Shown here in pieces: positions 44,730 to 52,272 of a stretch of DNA of 56,838 bases; position 1 is the stretch's first letter, and the number at the start of each line of letters is the position of its first letter. The stretch covers positions 1 through 56,838 of the forward strand of contig NZ_JALJVC010000023.1 of the NCBI RefSeq assembly GCF_022967985.1, given 5' to 3'. A program made the translations under genes and the position numbers. The stretch is from Acinetobacter lwoffii. GTDB lineage: Bacteria > Pseudomonadota > Gammaproteobacteria > Pseudomonadales > Moraxellaceae. The notes beneath the pieces are model-generated. The model saw only the letters and a list, made by a program, of their open reading frames with translations. It made no database searches and was not told the origin of the DNA.

Positions 44730-45755
44730 TTACTTGGTTTCCATTAAATTCACCTGCTCGACCTGTACATCATTCATGGTTAAACCATGTTCTAGCAGTG
44801 CATTAAAATAATCTTCTACCACACGATACTGGTCAGCGGTATTTTCTACCTGATACATGCTTTGACGAAACTCGTTACTGGAACGCAGTCCTTTGGTGTA
44901 CCAGGCAATATGTTTACGGGAAATCCGGCAACCGGAATACTCGCCGTAAAATTCGTATAACTCTGTCAAATGTCCCAATAGAACATCTTTCACTTCTGTA
45001 ATACTTGGTGCATCCAGATGTTGACCGGTTTTTAAATAATGGGCAATTTCACGAAAAATCCAGGGCCGACCTTGTGCTGCACGACCAATCATAATTGCGT
45101 CTGCACCGGTATAATCCAGCACGTATTTGGCTTTTTCAGGACTGTCGATATCTCCGTTGGCAATCACGGGAATCTTCAACATTTCCTTTACGTCTTTGAT
45201 TAAAGAATAACGCGCGGTATTCAGATACATATCTTCACGGGTACGGCCATGTAAAGCCAGTGCCGCAATCCCGGCTTGTTCAGCCCGTTTGGCGACCCGC
45301 ATAATATTTTCCTGACCGTTCAAATAACCAAGACGGGTTTTTAAAGTCACTGGCACGTCAACTGCGGCAACGACTGCATCCAGAATGCGTGCAACTAGAT
45401 CTTCATCCTGCAATAAAGCAGAACCGGCAAGTCGGTTACAGACCTTTTTGGCTGGGCAGCCCATATTAATATCAACAATTTGTGCGCCATTCGCCACCTG
45501 ATAACGTGCCGCTTCAGCTAGATCTTGCGGATCTGAACCAGCAATCTGCGCTGAAATCGGTGCCAGTTCGCCATCAAAATTAGCACGATATAAGCTTTTC
45601 TTACTCATGCGCAAAGTTTTGTCAGATGTCATCATTTCACTGACCGCATGGCCTGCACCAAAGTATTTGCACAAGGTTCTAAACGGACGATCGGTCACAC
45701 CTGCCATGGGAGCGACAATCAAATTGTTTGACAGTTGATATGGACCAATATACAT
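44730..45755 (-). CDS. dusB: tRNA-dihydrouridine synthase B
   Basis: FMN enzyme reducing uridine to dihydrouridine in tRNA, 341 residues. VAPMAGVTDRPFRTL marks the barrel start. The catalytic Cys100 is in VDINMGCPAKKVCNRLAGSALLQ, the substrate loop is LKTRLGYLNGQ, and NGDIDSPEKAKYVLDYTGADAIMIGRAAQGRPWIF is the phosphate-binding part. The C-terminal helical domain is present. No fis gene follows, unlike in enterobacteria. Divergent from the DUF1615 lipoprotein gene. Confidence 0.96.
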   Translation of the reverse strand: MYIGPYQLSNNLIVAPMAGVTDRPFRTLCKYFGAGHAVSEMMTSDKTLRMSKKSLYRANFDGELAPISAQIAGSDPQDLAEAARYQVANGAQIVDINMGCPAKKVCNRLAGSALLQDEDLVARILDAVVAAVDVPVTLKTRLGYLNGQENIMRVAKRAEQAGIAALALHGRTREDMYLNTARYSLIKDVKEMLKIPVIANGDIDSPEKAKYVLDYTGADAIMIGRAAQGRPWIFREIAHYLKTGQHLDAPSITEVKDVLLGHLTELYEFYGEYSGCRISRKHIAWYTKGLRSSNEFRQSMYQVENTADQYRVVEDYFNALLEHGLTMNDVQVEQVNLMETK

Positions 45756-45756
45756 A
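45728..45756 (+). promoter_or_regulatory. Promoter for the DUF1615 gene, overlapping the dusB start
   Basis: TTGACA (45728-45733), 17-base spacer, then TACATA (45751-45756). A perfect -35 with the -10 one or two bases from consensus, lying inside the first codons of the divergent dusB gene. Confidence 0.6.
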
Positions 45757-45835
45757 TAAATTCATCACTTTTTTGATGGGCATAGTATACTGCATCTGCC
45801 TTATTCGCTCATCTTTTCAATTAATTTACGACACC

Positions 45836-47044
45836 ATGAATAAAACTTTCGCTTCTTGTTTTTCTTTTAAGTCATTGTCTGTACTTGTACTTTCTCTGGG
45901 TCTTGCCGGTTGTGGCAATGGTTCATGGTGGTCAAAAGATGATGAACCGACACTTGAAGTTGAACATATTCGCAAAGCTATTCCAAACCGTGTCAACCAA
46001 CGTGAGTCTTGGGCACAAGATATTTATGACATTACCGAACAGCTCGGCATTCCTCAGACCAAGGAAAATGTTTGTACGATTGTGGCAGTGGTTGATCAGG
46101 AATCTAACTTTGTTGCAGATCCTACTGTTCCGGGTTTGGGTGAAAAGGCGGTTAAGGAAGTCCAAGGTCGCCTTGATGAAAAATTCAAAGATAAGCTTGG
46201 TCAAGCAATTGGTGGCACAGTTGCAGGATATTTCCAGGAAGTTCTCAAGAACCATCCGAGTCCTGAAGACAACTACTTAAGCCAGATGCGCCGGGTCAAA
46301 ACCGAACGTGAACTCGACGAATTATATCGTGAAATATTTGACTATATGTCGAAGCACTATCATGTTAGTGCCCTGACTGGTGCTGCCAAACTGGTCGGCC
46401 AGAATATTGGCGAGAAAATGAATCCAATTACCACCTTGGGTTCAATGCAGGTACATATCAGCTATGCGAAAGAACATAAACGCCAAGGCGGCAATATCGC
46501 GGAGTTGCGTACCGATCTCTACAGTCAATATGGCGGTCTGTATTATGGGATTCATCGCCTGATGATGTATCCGGCGGATTATGACAAGCCAATTTATCGT
46601 TTTGCGGACTATAACTCGGGCATGTATTCCAGTCGAAATGCCGCTTTTCAGAGCATGTTAAATGATTTAACTGAAGCCGAACTTGATCTGGATGGCGACT
46701 TATTGCTCTATACTAAAGATGGCGCGATCCGTTCGCAGAAGAGTCAATCTGAGCGTGAGTTAATCAGTGTTTTTGCCAAAAATAATTTTATTATCACTGA
46801 ACGTCAAATCCGAGCTGATTTAAAGAAAGAAAAAGATAAAGACTTTGAAGATACGATGACTTATCGTGGTGTCAGCAAGCTTTATCAGGAAAAAACGGGT
46901 AAAGATCCTATCTATGCCATTATGCCTGAAGTGGTCATTTCCGGACCAAAATTAAGTCGTGATTATAATACTAACTGGTTTGCTACCCGCGTCGATGGTC
47001 GATATCAAACATGCATGCGCAAAATCAAAAATCTAAAACTCTAG
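45836..47044 (+). CDS. DUF1615 lipoprotein
   Basis: 402 residues from the ATG at 45836. The signal peptide CFSFKSLSVLVLSLGLAGC gives a lipobox Cys. The mature protein matches the DUF1615 layout: RESWAQDIYDITEQLGIPQTKENVCTIVAVVDQESNF has a Glu in a lysozyme-like setting, with helical domains after it. A peptidoglycan-related role is possible but not shown. The upstream frame to 45728 overlaps the promoter and is not used. Its 3' end overlaps the HAD gene by 34 bases. Confidence 0.87.
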   Translation: MNKTFASCFSFKSLSVLVLSLGLAGCGNGSWWSKDDEPTLEVEHIRKAIPNRVNQRESWAQDIYDITEQLGIPQTKENVCTIVAVVDQESNFVADPTVPGLGEKAVKEVQGRLDEKFKDKLGQAIGGTVAGYFQEVLKNHPSPEDNYLSQMRRVKTERELDELYREIFDYMSKHYHVSALTGAAKLVGQNIGEKMNPITTLGSMQVHISYAKEHKRQGGNIAELRTDLYSQYGGLYYGIHRLMMYPADYDKPIYRFADYNSGMYSSRNAAFQSMLNDLTEAELDLDGDLLLYTKDGAIRSQKSQSERELISVFAKNNFIITERQIRADLKKEKDKDFEDTMTYRGVSKLYQEKTGKDPIYAIMPEVVISGPKLSRDYNTNWFATRVDGRYQTCMRKIKNLKL

Positions 47045-47664
47045 CCTTATTTGATTTTGATGGAACCCTGTATCTACATGATAGCTTTACCGGGTTCATT
47101 TTCCATGCCTTAAGAAAACGGCATATTGTGAAACGCGGCATGCAAATTTTGCCATGGATACAGGCCTATTATTTAAATTTCTATCCGGCACACCGCATGC
47201 GACCCAAATTGTATGCCAGCATGTTTAAAAACAGTGATGCAGAGGAAATTCTGCAATTAGCTCAGGATTATGCACAACAACTAATATTCAAGTTGAATCC
47301 GAAATTATTAGAACAACTTAAACAGCATCAACAATTAGGACATGAAGTCGTGCTGGTATCAGCCTCATTGGATTTGTATCTTAAACCGGTGTGCAGTTAT
47401 TTAAATATCGATTTAATCTGTAGCGAAGTTGAAATCAAAGCTGGGAAATTGACAGGGTTTTATCAAACTCCTGACTGTAGTAACACACAAAAGAAAATTA
47501 GAATTCTAGAAAAATATAATCTGGATAATTATGCTGAAATTTATGCTTATGGGAATAGCAAGGAAGATATAGAAATGCTCAGTCTGGCGCAGCAAAGCTA
47601 TTTTGAGGGTCAAGATCAACAGCTTCCAAAAATTAATATTTCAGCTCATTCGATGCCATATTAG
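47011..47664 (+). CDS. HAD-IB family phosphatase (SerB-like)
   Basis: 217 residues. Motif I FDFDGTLYLHDSF (Asp15 and Asp17), motif II VSASLDLYLKP, motif III/IV YGNSKEDIEMLSL. The length and cap region match HAD-IB phosphatases (TIGR01490 type), which hydrolyse phosphomonoesters such as phosphoserine-like compounds. The start overlaps the end of the DUF1615 gene in another frame, suggesting coupled translation. The substrate is unknown. Confidence 0.88.
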   Translation: MHAQNQKSKTLALFDFDGTLYLHDSFTGFIFHALRKRHIVKRGMQILPWIQAYYLNFYPAHRMRPKLYASMFKNSDAEEILQLAQDYAQQLIFKLNPKLLEQLKQHQQLGHEVVLVSASLDLYLKPVCSYLNIDLICSEVEIKAGKLTGFYQTPDCSNTQKKIRILEKYNLDNYAEIYAYGNSKEDIEMLSLAQQSYFEGQDQQLPKINISAHSMPY

Positions 47665-47806
47665 TCCTTTCCATTCTATCGGGTTAACCTACTAAACACC
47701 TTTAGACAACGCTATAAATGGCAGATTAACTTTTTTACTTTATGCCTTGAAATCATCTTAAATAGCTTCGTAATCAGGATTTTTACTTCCTGAAGTATTC
47801 GCCTCC

Positions 47807-47846
47807 TAGCTAAAAAAACCACTTCATTTGAAGTGGTTTTTTTAGC
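47807..47846. terminator. Bidirectional terminator
   Basis: AGCTAAAAAAACCACTTCA/TGAAGTGGTTTTTTTAGCT, a nearly perfect long palindrome with A/T arms, between the converging HAD and desB genes. Confidence 0.92.
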
Positions 47847-47857
47847 TTTAAGAAAAA

Positions 47858-48952
47858 TTATTTCTTAAACGGAAATGCATATTTCACAATACGTTTGATC
47901 ACACTACCGTATTGTTTTACCAAGCTGGCATTGTTATAGTTCAAACCATATTTTTCACAAACAGCCTGAACTTTCGGTGCCATTTGACGATAGCGACGTG
48001 CAGGTACATCAGGATACAAATGATGTTCAATCTGATGACTTAAATGACCCGTCAAGATATGAAACGCTTCAGAACCGGTCAGGTTGGATGAACCACGGAT
48101 CTGACGCATATACCAGTGACCACGACTTTCATTTTGCAGTACCGATTTCGGGAATACTTCTACATCTTTGGTAAAGTGGCCACAGAAAATAATACTAAAG
48201 GTCCAGATATTACGCAGACCATTGGCCACCATATTGCCGGTCAAAACAGGTAAAGCCGCAGGACCTGCGATGAGTGGGAAGAATACATAATCTTTAAACA
48301 GCTGTTTACCGATTTTGCTCTGCATTGGACGCCATTCTTCTTTGGTCTGCTCTTTGCTTTTACGGCCTTTGAAGTATTTACCCAATTCAAGATTCTGAAT
48401 CGCAACACCCCACTGGAACAATAAACAGAATGGCACTGCATAAATTGGTTGCAATAAATAACCCGGTTTCCAGCGCTGTTCCGGGAACAAGCGTAATAGA
48501 CCATAACCGATATCATCATCCATACCCTTAATATTGGTATAAGTATGATGCTTAAAGTTATGGGTTTGACGCCAGTTGTCTGAAGTCCCTACAATATCCC
48601 ATTCATAAGTCTGACCATTGAGTTTAGGATCATTCATCCAGTCATATTGACCATGCATGACGTTATGACCCAACTCCATGTTTTCCATGATTTTGGCAAA
48701 GCCTAATAGACCTGTGCCTAGCAACCATGCTGGCGGGAACCAGCCTGCAAACAATAAGGCGCGACCGGCAATCGATGAGTAACGAATGGTTGAATAGACA
48801 CGACGGATATATTTCGCATCTTTTTCACCTAGATCATCTAGCACTTCTTGCTTAATCGCATCGAGCTCACGTGCAAGTTCATCAAGTTCAAACTGGGTTA
48901 ATTCACGGTTTTTAGGATTTTTAAAATACTGTAATTTTACTGGCATATTCAT
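47858..48952 (-). CDS. desB: Acyl-CoA/phospholipid desaturase (DesB-like)
   Basis: Membrane di-iron desaturase of 364 residues. Histidine boxes: HNVMH near 96-100, HNFKHH at 131-136, HQIEHH at 306-311. Two hydrophobic segments lie near 60-90 and 165-260. It is second in an operon after desC (14-base gap). P. aeruginosa DesB is the inducible delta-9 desaturase for saturated acyl-CoA, and the operon structure here matches that. Function by homology; the exact substrate could differ. Confidence 0.9.
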   Translation of the reverse strand: MNMPVKLQYFKNPKNRELTQFELDELARELDAIKQEVLDDLGEKDAKYIRRVYSTIRYSSIAGRALLFAGWFPPAWLLGTGLLGFAKIMENMELGHNVMHGQYDWMNDPKLNGQTYEWDIVGTSDNWRQTHNFKHHTYTNIKGMDDDIGYGLLRLFPEQRWKPGYLLQPIYAVPFCLLFQWGVAIQNLELGKYFKGRKSKEQTKEEWRPMQSKIGKQLFKDYVFFPLIAGPAALPVLTGNMVANGLRNIWTFSIIFCGHFTKDVEVFPKSVLQNESRGHWYMRQIRGSSNLTGSEAFHILTGHLSHQIEHHLYPDVPARRYRQMAPKVQAVCEKYGLNYNNASLVKQYGSVIKRIVKYAFPFKK

Positions 48953-48966
48953 AAGATAAAACTCGC

Positions 48967-50043
48967 TTATAAGTCGATGACAAGGTCAGTCTGCGCTGAG
49001 TTAATACAAATTTTGAGCAGGTTGCCGGGTTCGGTATTTTGTGCACCGTTGACCAAATTCTTGGTCGAACCTTCTACTTTATTGCAGGCACATTTATTAC
49101 AAATGCCCATACGGCAACCATGGGTCGGTTTAATATTTTGCTGTTCCAGGCTCACTAGAATGGATTGGCCTTTTGGAATGCTGACAATTTTTTTCGACTG
49201 GGTCAGGGTGACATTAATAAAGCCGGTATCCGATAGATCCGCCAAACTCATGCTAAAGGCTTCACCTTTAAACTGTTTTGCCTGAGCAAAAAGCTGTTCT
49301 GCTTTAGATACAAAACCTGAAGGACCACAGCAATATACGATGCTATTTTCCAGATTTTGCAGATCTGTCAGATAGGTTTCATCCAGACGTGCAGCAGCTG
49401 GCTGTTCTTGAGTGGCATACACATGAAATGAGAAATTTGCATGTTTCTGAGCAAGCTCTTCAAACCGTGCTTTAAATGCGGCATCCTGATCTTTTTTAAC
49501 CCAGTACCAGAGAGTGACCGGTGCAGATAGTTCACCTTTTTTGCTCAAGCTTTCCAGCATACTGAGCATTGGGGTAATACCACTCCCTGCTGCAAGCAAA
49601 ATCAATGGACTCGTCTGCGCAGGCAAGGTCATATCACCATAAGGGTGACCAAATTCGATCACATCACCCACTTGTGCCTGTTCTGCAAACCATGTGCTGA
49701 CTTTACCAGCATCGACTTTTTTCACGCTCAGCAATACATGCTGAGAATCGACACGGGTCAAGCTATAGCTACGTTCATAACGAATGCCATTCACTACCAC
49801 ATAGACCGGATGATGCTGCCCTGCTTCACCAAACTTAAATAAGCGATTCACCTGAATTTTCAGACTCAGCATATCCTGTGCTGCATTTTCTTTGTGCACG
49901 ATCTTGCCTAATGGCTGATTCAACGACCATACAGGATTGAGTTTCTGAATCCAGAAATTAATCGCATGCTGATCGATTACACTGTCAGACAGTGCATTCA
50001 ACGGCGTTTTAAGTTTTTGGAGTACATGCATCGTTTGCGACAT
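48967..50043 (-). CDS. desC: Ferredoxin reductase-type electron donor (DesC-like)
   Basis: 358 residues from the ATG at 50043 (a GTG at 50046 is an alternative). The N-terminal half has FAD-binding (YERSYSLTRV) and NAD(P)-binding (ILLAAGSGITPMLSMLESL; YCCGPSGFV) domains. The C-terminal half is a plant-type [2Fe-2S] domain with GCRMGICNKCACNKVEG and a later Cys in KICINSAQ. It passes electrons from NAD(P)H to DesB. Divergent from the TetR-type gene with an operator-like region between. DesC in P. aeruginosa has the same position and role. Confidence 0.9.
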   Translation of the reverse strand: MSQTMHVLQKLKTPLNALSDSVIDQHAINFWIQKLNPVWSLNQPLGKIVHKENAAQDMLSLKIQVNRLFKFGEAGQHHPVYVVVNGIRYERSYSLTRVDSQHVLLSVKKVDAGKVSTWFAEQAQVGDVIEFGHPYGDMTLPAQTSPLILLAAGSGITPMLSMLESLSKKGELSAPVTLWYWVKKDQDAAFKARFEELAQKHANFSFHVYATQEQPAAARLDETYLTDLQNLENSIVYCCGPSGFVSKAEQLFAQAKQFKGEAFSMSLADLSDTGFINVTLTQSKKIVSIPKGQSILVSLEQQNIKPTHGCRMGICNKCACNKVEGSTKNLVNGAQNTEPGNLLKICINSAQTDLVIDL

Positions 50044-50136
50044 CACCTTGGGTTTTTAATTATTATACACATGTATATATATTTGTATATGCAACTGTAT
50101 TGTTTCTAATCATTTCACAAGCTTGACTGGCTCGGT
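50044..50136. promoter_or_regulatory. desC/desT intergenic operator region with repeated TGTATA elements
   Basis: AT-rich region carrying TGTATA at 50072-50077, TGTATA at 50084-50089 and TGTATT at 50096-50101, spaced exactly 12 bases apart. TATACA at 50064-50069 faces the first as an inverted copy separated by CA. The sequence ATTATA at 50062-50067 reads TATAAT on the minus strand, a possible desC -10 that overlaps the first half-site. This is the expected place for a TetR/DesT operator. Confidence 0.55.
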
Positions 50137-50142
50137 TATAAT
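50114..50142 (+). promoter_or_regulatory. Sigma-70 promoter for the TetR-type gene
   Basis: TTCACA (50114-50119), 17-base spacer, TATAAT (50137-50142), a perfect -10. A transcript would begin near 50149, which makes the ATG at 50157 nearly leaderless and favours the ATG at 50184. Confidence 0.6.
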
Positions 50143-50183
50143 AAAATGATTCATGCATGAACCTATTGATGAACGAGCCTTCA

Positions 50184-50864
50184 ATGAAAATAAGCAGTGA
50201 CGCATCTTTATTACAATCGAAAAGCATTGATGAGCCGATTATCGTACGGAGTGTCGGTCGCAAGGCCACCATTACCAAGGAAGAACTGTTTCAGGCTGCG
50301 TTGAATCTGATTGGGCCACAAAAAAGTATTTCCTCTTTAAGTCTGCGTGAAGTCGCGCGTGAAGCCGGTATTGCACCGAACAGCTTCTATCGTCATTTTA
50401 AAGACATTGATGAACTGGCCATTGAGCTGATTGATCGTGCCGGGATTGTATTGCGTCAGATTTTGCATGAAGCACGTCTGCAAGCTTCTCGCCAGAACAG
50501 CATTATCCGCAGTTCTGTAGAAGTCTTTATTGCCCAGCTGGATGCCGATGAAGGCAATCTGAGCCTGTTATTACGTGAAGGCTATACCGGTTCCAAATCT
50601 TATAAACAGGCGGTGGAACGCCAATTAAATTATTTTCAGCAGGAACTTCAGGAAGATTTAATTCGTCTGGAACGCCTAAACAATAAGAAGTTATTTCATC
50701 CCGATATTGCAGCCAAAGCCATTACCCAACTGGTCTTCAACATGGGTGCTAATGTGATTGATATGCCTGCCGAAGACCGCAAAGAAATTGCCGAACAGAC
50801 CATGATCATGATCCGGATGATCCTTGAAGGTGCACGTCATCTGGAAGATTCTCAGCTGCGCTAA
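50184..50864 (+). CDS. TetR-family transcriptional regulator (DesT/FabR-like)
   Basis: About 226 residues from the ATG at 50184. ATGs at 50157 and 50169 also keep the frame; the position of the promoter favours 50184. The N-terminal HTH is ITKEELFQAALNLI and SLREVAREAGIAPNSFYRHFKDIDELAIELIDRAG. The C-terminal ligand domain is rich in Leu and Gln (LLREGYTGSKSYKQAVERQL). DesT senses the acyl-CoA ratio in P. aeruginosa and represses desCB; FabR is similar in E. coli. The divergent arrangement with desC supports autoregulation and repression of desCB. Confidence 0.87.
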   Translation: MKISSDASLLQSKSIDEPIIVRSVGRKATITKEELFQAALNLIGPQKSISSLSLREVAREAGIAPNSFYRHFKDIDELAIELIDRAGIVLRQILHEARLQASRQNSIIRSSVEVFIAQLDADEGNLSLLLREGYTGSKSYKQAVERQLNYFQQELQEDLIRLERLNNKKLFHPDIAAKAITQLVFNMGANVIDMPAEDRKEIAEQTMIMIRMILEGARHLEDSQLR

Positions 50865-50889
50865 TTTTCCGATTTGCATGAACTAGTAT

Positions 50890-50919
50890 AAAAAGAGACG
50901 TAATCAGCGTCTCTTTTTT
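50890..50919 (+). terminator. Rho-independent terminator
   Basis: AAAAAGAGACG/CGTCTCTTTTTT stem with TAATCAG loop, after the TetR-type gene; the converging hydrolase gene ends just beyond. Confidence 0.9.
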
Positions 50920-50926
50920 ATGATGA

Positions 50927-51727
50927 TTACAAAAGTGCGAGTTGAGCTTTGACTGCCTTTGCAGTGGCTTCCGGATACTCAAGCGGGAACATATGCCCGC
51001 CCTCGACCACAGAATAATTAATCCGATAAATCTTGTGCATCCCTTGTGGCAACCCCTGCTGATAAAACTGGCTTTGCTCTGCAGTCATCAGATGCATCGG
51101 CACTTCAGGCGGTCGGCGTGGCGTTCTCCACCACCAGGCTGGCACAGTCCGGAAGATTTCCGCTTCTATCTGTTTTGGAATAGTTAACGTCACCCCACCA
51201 CGTTCAGGTTCTGGCTGAATGCCGCTCTCGATATAATCAGCAAAACACTGCTCATCGAAATTTTTAAATAAGCGGTTAAACCGGAGTGCTTCAATAGCGA
51301 CCTGTTTTGATGACCAATAATCTTTGCGTTTTAGCGTAATTCCTGCGGGTGTATAACGATCGACACTTTTTAGATTCAGCTTTTTAATCAGTTCGAACAT
51401 GGCGCTGTTTTTTCCAATCACAAACGGTGGATCCATAATGACCAGTTTGGAAAACAGTTCGGGACGTCGATACGCCGCCATAAGGGTCACCAGACCACCA
51501 AAGGAATGCCCTAAACCAATCACCTGTTGCTGAGGAAACTGCTGCTCGATATCTGCAATAACTTCATCGACCAGATAGCGCCAGTCTCGCGTAATTGGAT
51601 ATTGCTGATTCATGCCGATAAATGGAATCGCTTTGACCTCATAATCTTGCTGAAAACAATGCAAAAACTTTTGATAAGTTGCCGAAGGGATACCATTGGC
51701 ATGAGTAAAATGTAGGGCTTGCTTCAT
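50927..51727 (-). CDS. Alpha/beta hydrolase
   Basis: 266 residues, no signal peptide. ALHFTHANGIPSATYQKFL at the N-terminus is the oxyanion side. The nucleophile elbow is IGLGHSFGGLVTLMAAY, and the likely catalytic His is in VEGGHMFPLEYP near the end. The acid residue is not certain. It converges with the TetR-type gene. The substrate is unknown. Confidence 0.87.
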   Translation of the reverse strand: MKQALHFTHANGIPSATYQKFLHCFQQDYEVKAIPFIGMNQQYPITRDWRYLVDEVIADIEQQFPQQQVIGLGHSFGGLVTLMAAYRRPELFSKLVIMDPPFVIGKNSAMFELIKKLNLKSVDRYTPAGITLKRKDYWSSKQVAIEALRFNRLFKNFDEQCFADYIESGIQPEPERGGVTLTIPKQIEAEIFRTVPAWWWRTPRRPPEVPMHLMTAEQSQFYQQGLPQGMHKIYRINYSVVEGGHMFPLEYPEATAKAVKAQLALL

Positions 51728-51862
51728 TATTTTTAAACGCAGCGCGTATTCATCCTGAAATCATCGAATGAGCTTACTGATCTATTCTTTCATTCGGCAG
51801 TGCAAAAATGCTCAAAGCATGACCTCAAAGTCATTTCTCTGTACTTCTTCAGAATTTAAAGT

Positions 51863-52129
51863 CTATTTCTGCGATACAGTCAAATGTTGCATCGGTAGAA
51901 AAATCGCGCCGCAACTGGCCTTATCCCCCGCGATGACCACTGCCCGTCCTTTGACAGTAATAGACAAATTGCTGGAAATTGCGGTGACCATGGTCTGGCA
52001 TTTGGGACAATAATGCTTCATGCCATTTAAATGTACGGCGATACCATTGATCAAAAAAGAGGGTTCACATTCAGTTACCATGCCGCCATGACTGGTCTTT
52101 GTACCAAGGGTAATTAATGCTTTTGACAT
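51863..52129 (-). CDS. Orphan PAAR-domain protein
   Basis: 88 residues with the PAAR fold pattern: KALITLGTKTSHGGMV, CPKCQT, GRAVVIAGDKASCGAIF. PAAR proteins cap the VgrG spike of type VI secretion systems and carry effectors. No vgrG, effector or other T6SS gene lies in this window, so the partner must be elsewhere. It has no C-terminal extension. Two Cys pairs (CPKC; SCGA) may bind zinc. Confidence 0.85.
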   Translation of the reverse strand: MSKALITLGTKTSHGGMVTECEPSFLINGIAVHLNGMKHYCPKCQTMVTAISSNLSITVKGRAVVIAGDKASCGAIFLPMQHLTVSQK

Positions 52130-52230
52130 GCTTTGTCATTCTTATTATTCAGTAGGCTAATTTTAAACAGGAGGAAAATGACAGACCAGCATTCTCCGAC
52201 AAAAAATAATAAACTCGGATTTTGCCCATA

Positions 52231-52260
52231 AAAAAAGCAGCCCGAAAGCTGCATTTTTTT
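52231..52260 (-). terminator. Rho-independent terminator after rapA
   Basis: On the minus strand GCAGC-TTTCGG-GCTGC with flanking A/T pairs, followed by a T run (A run at 52231-52236 on the plus strand). Confidence 0.85.
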
Positions 52261-52272
52261 ATTGCGTAAAAC

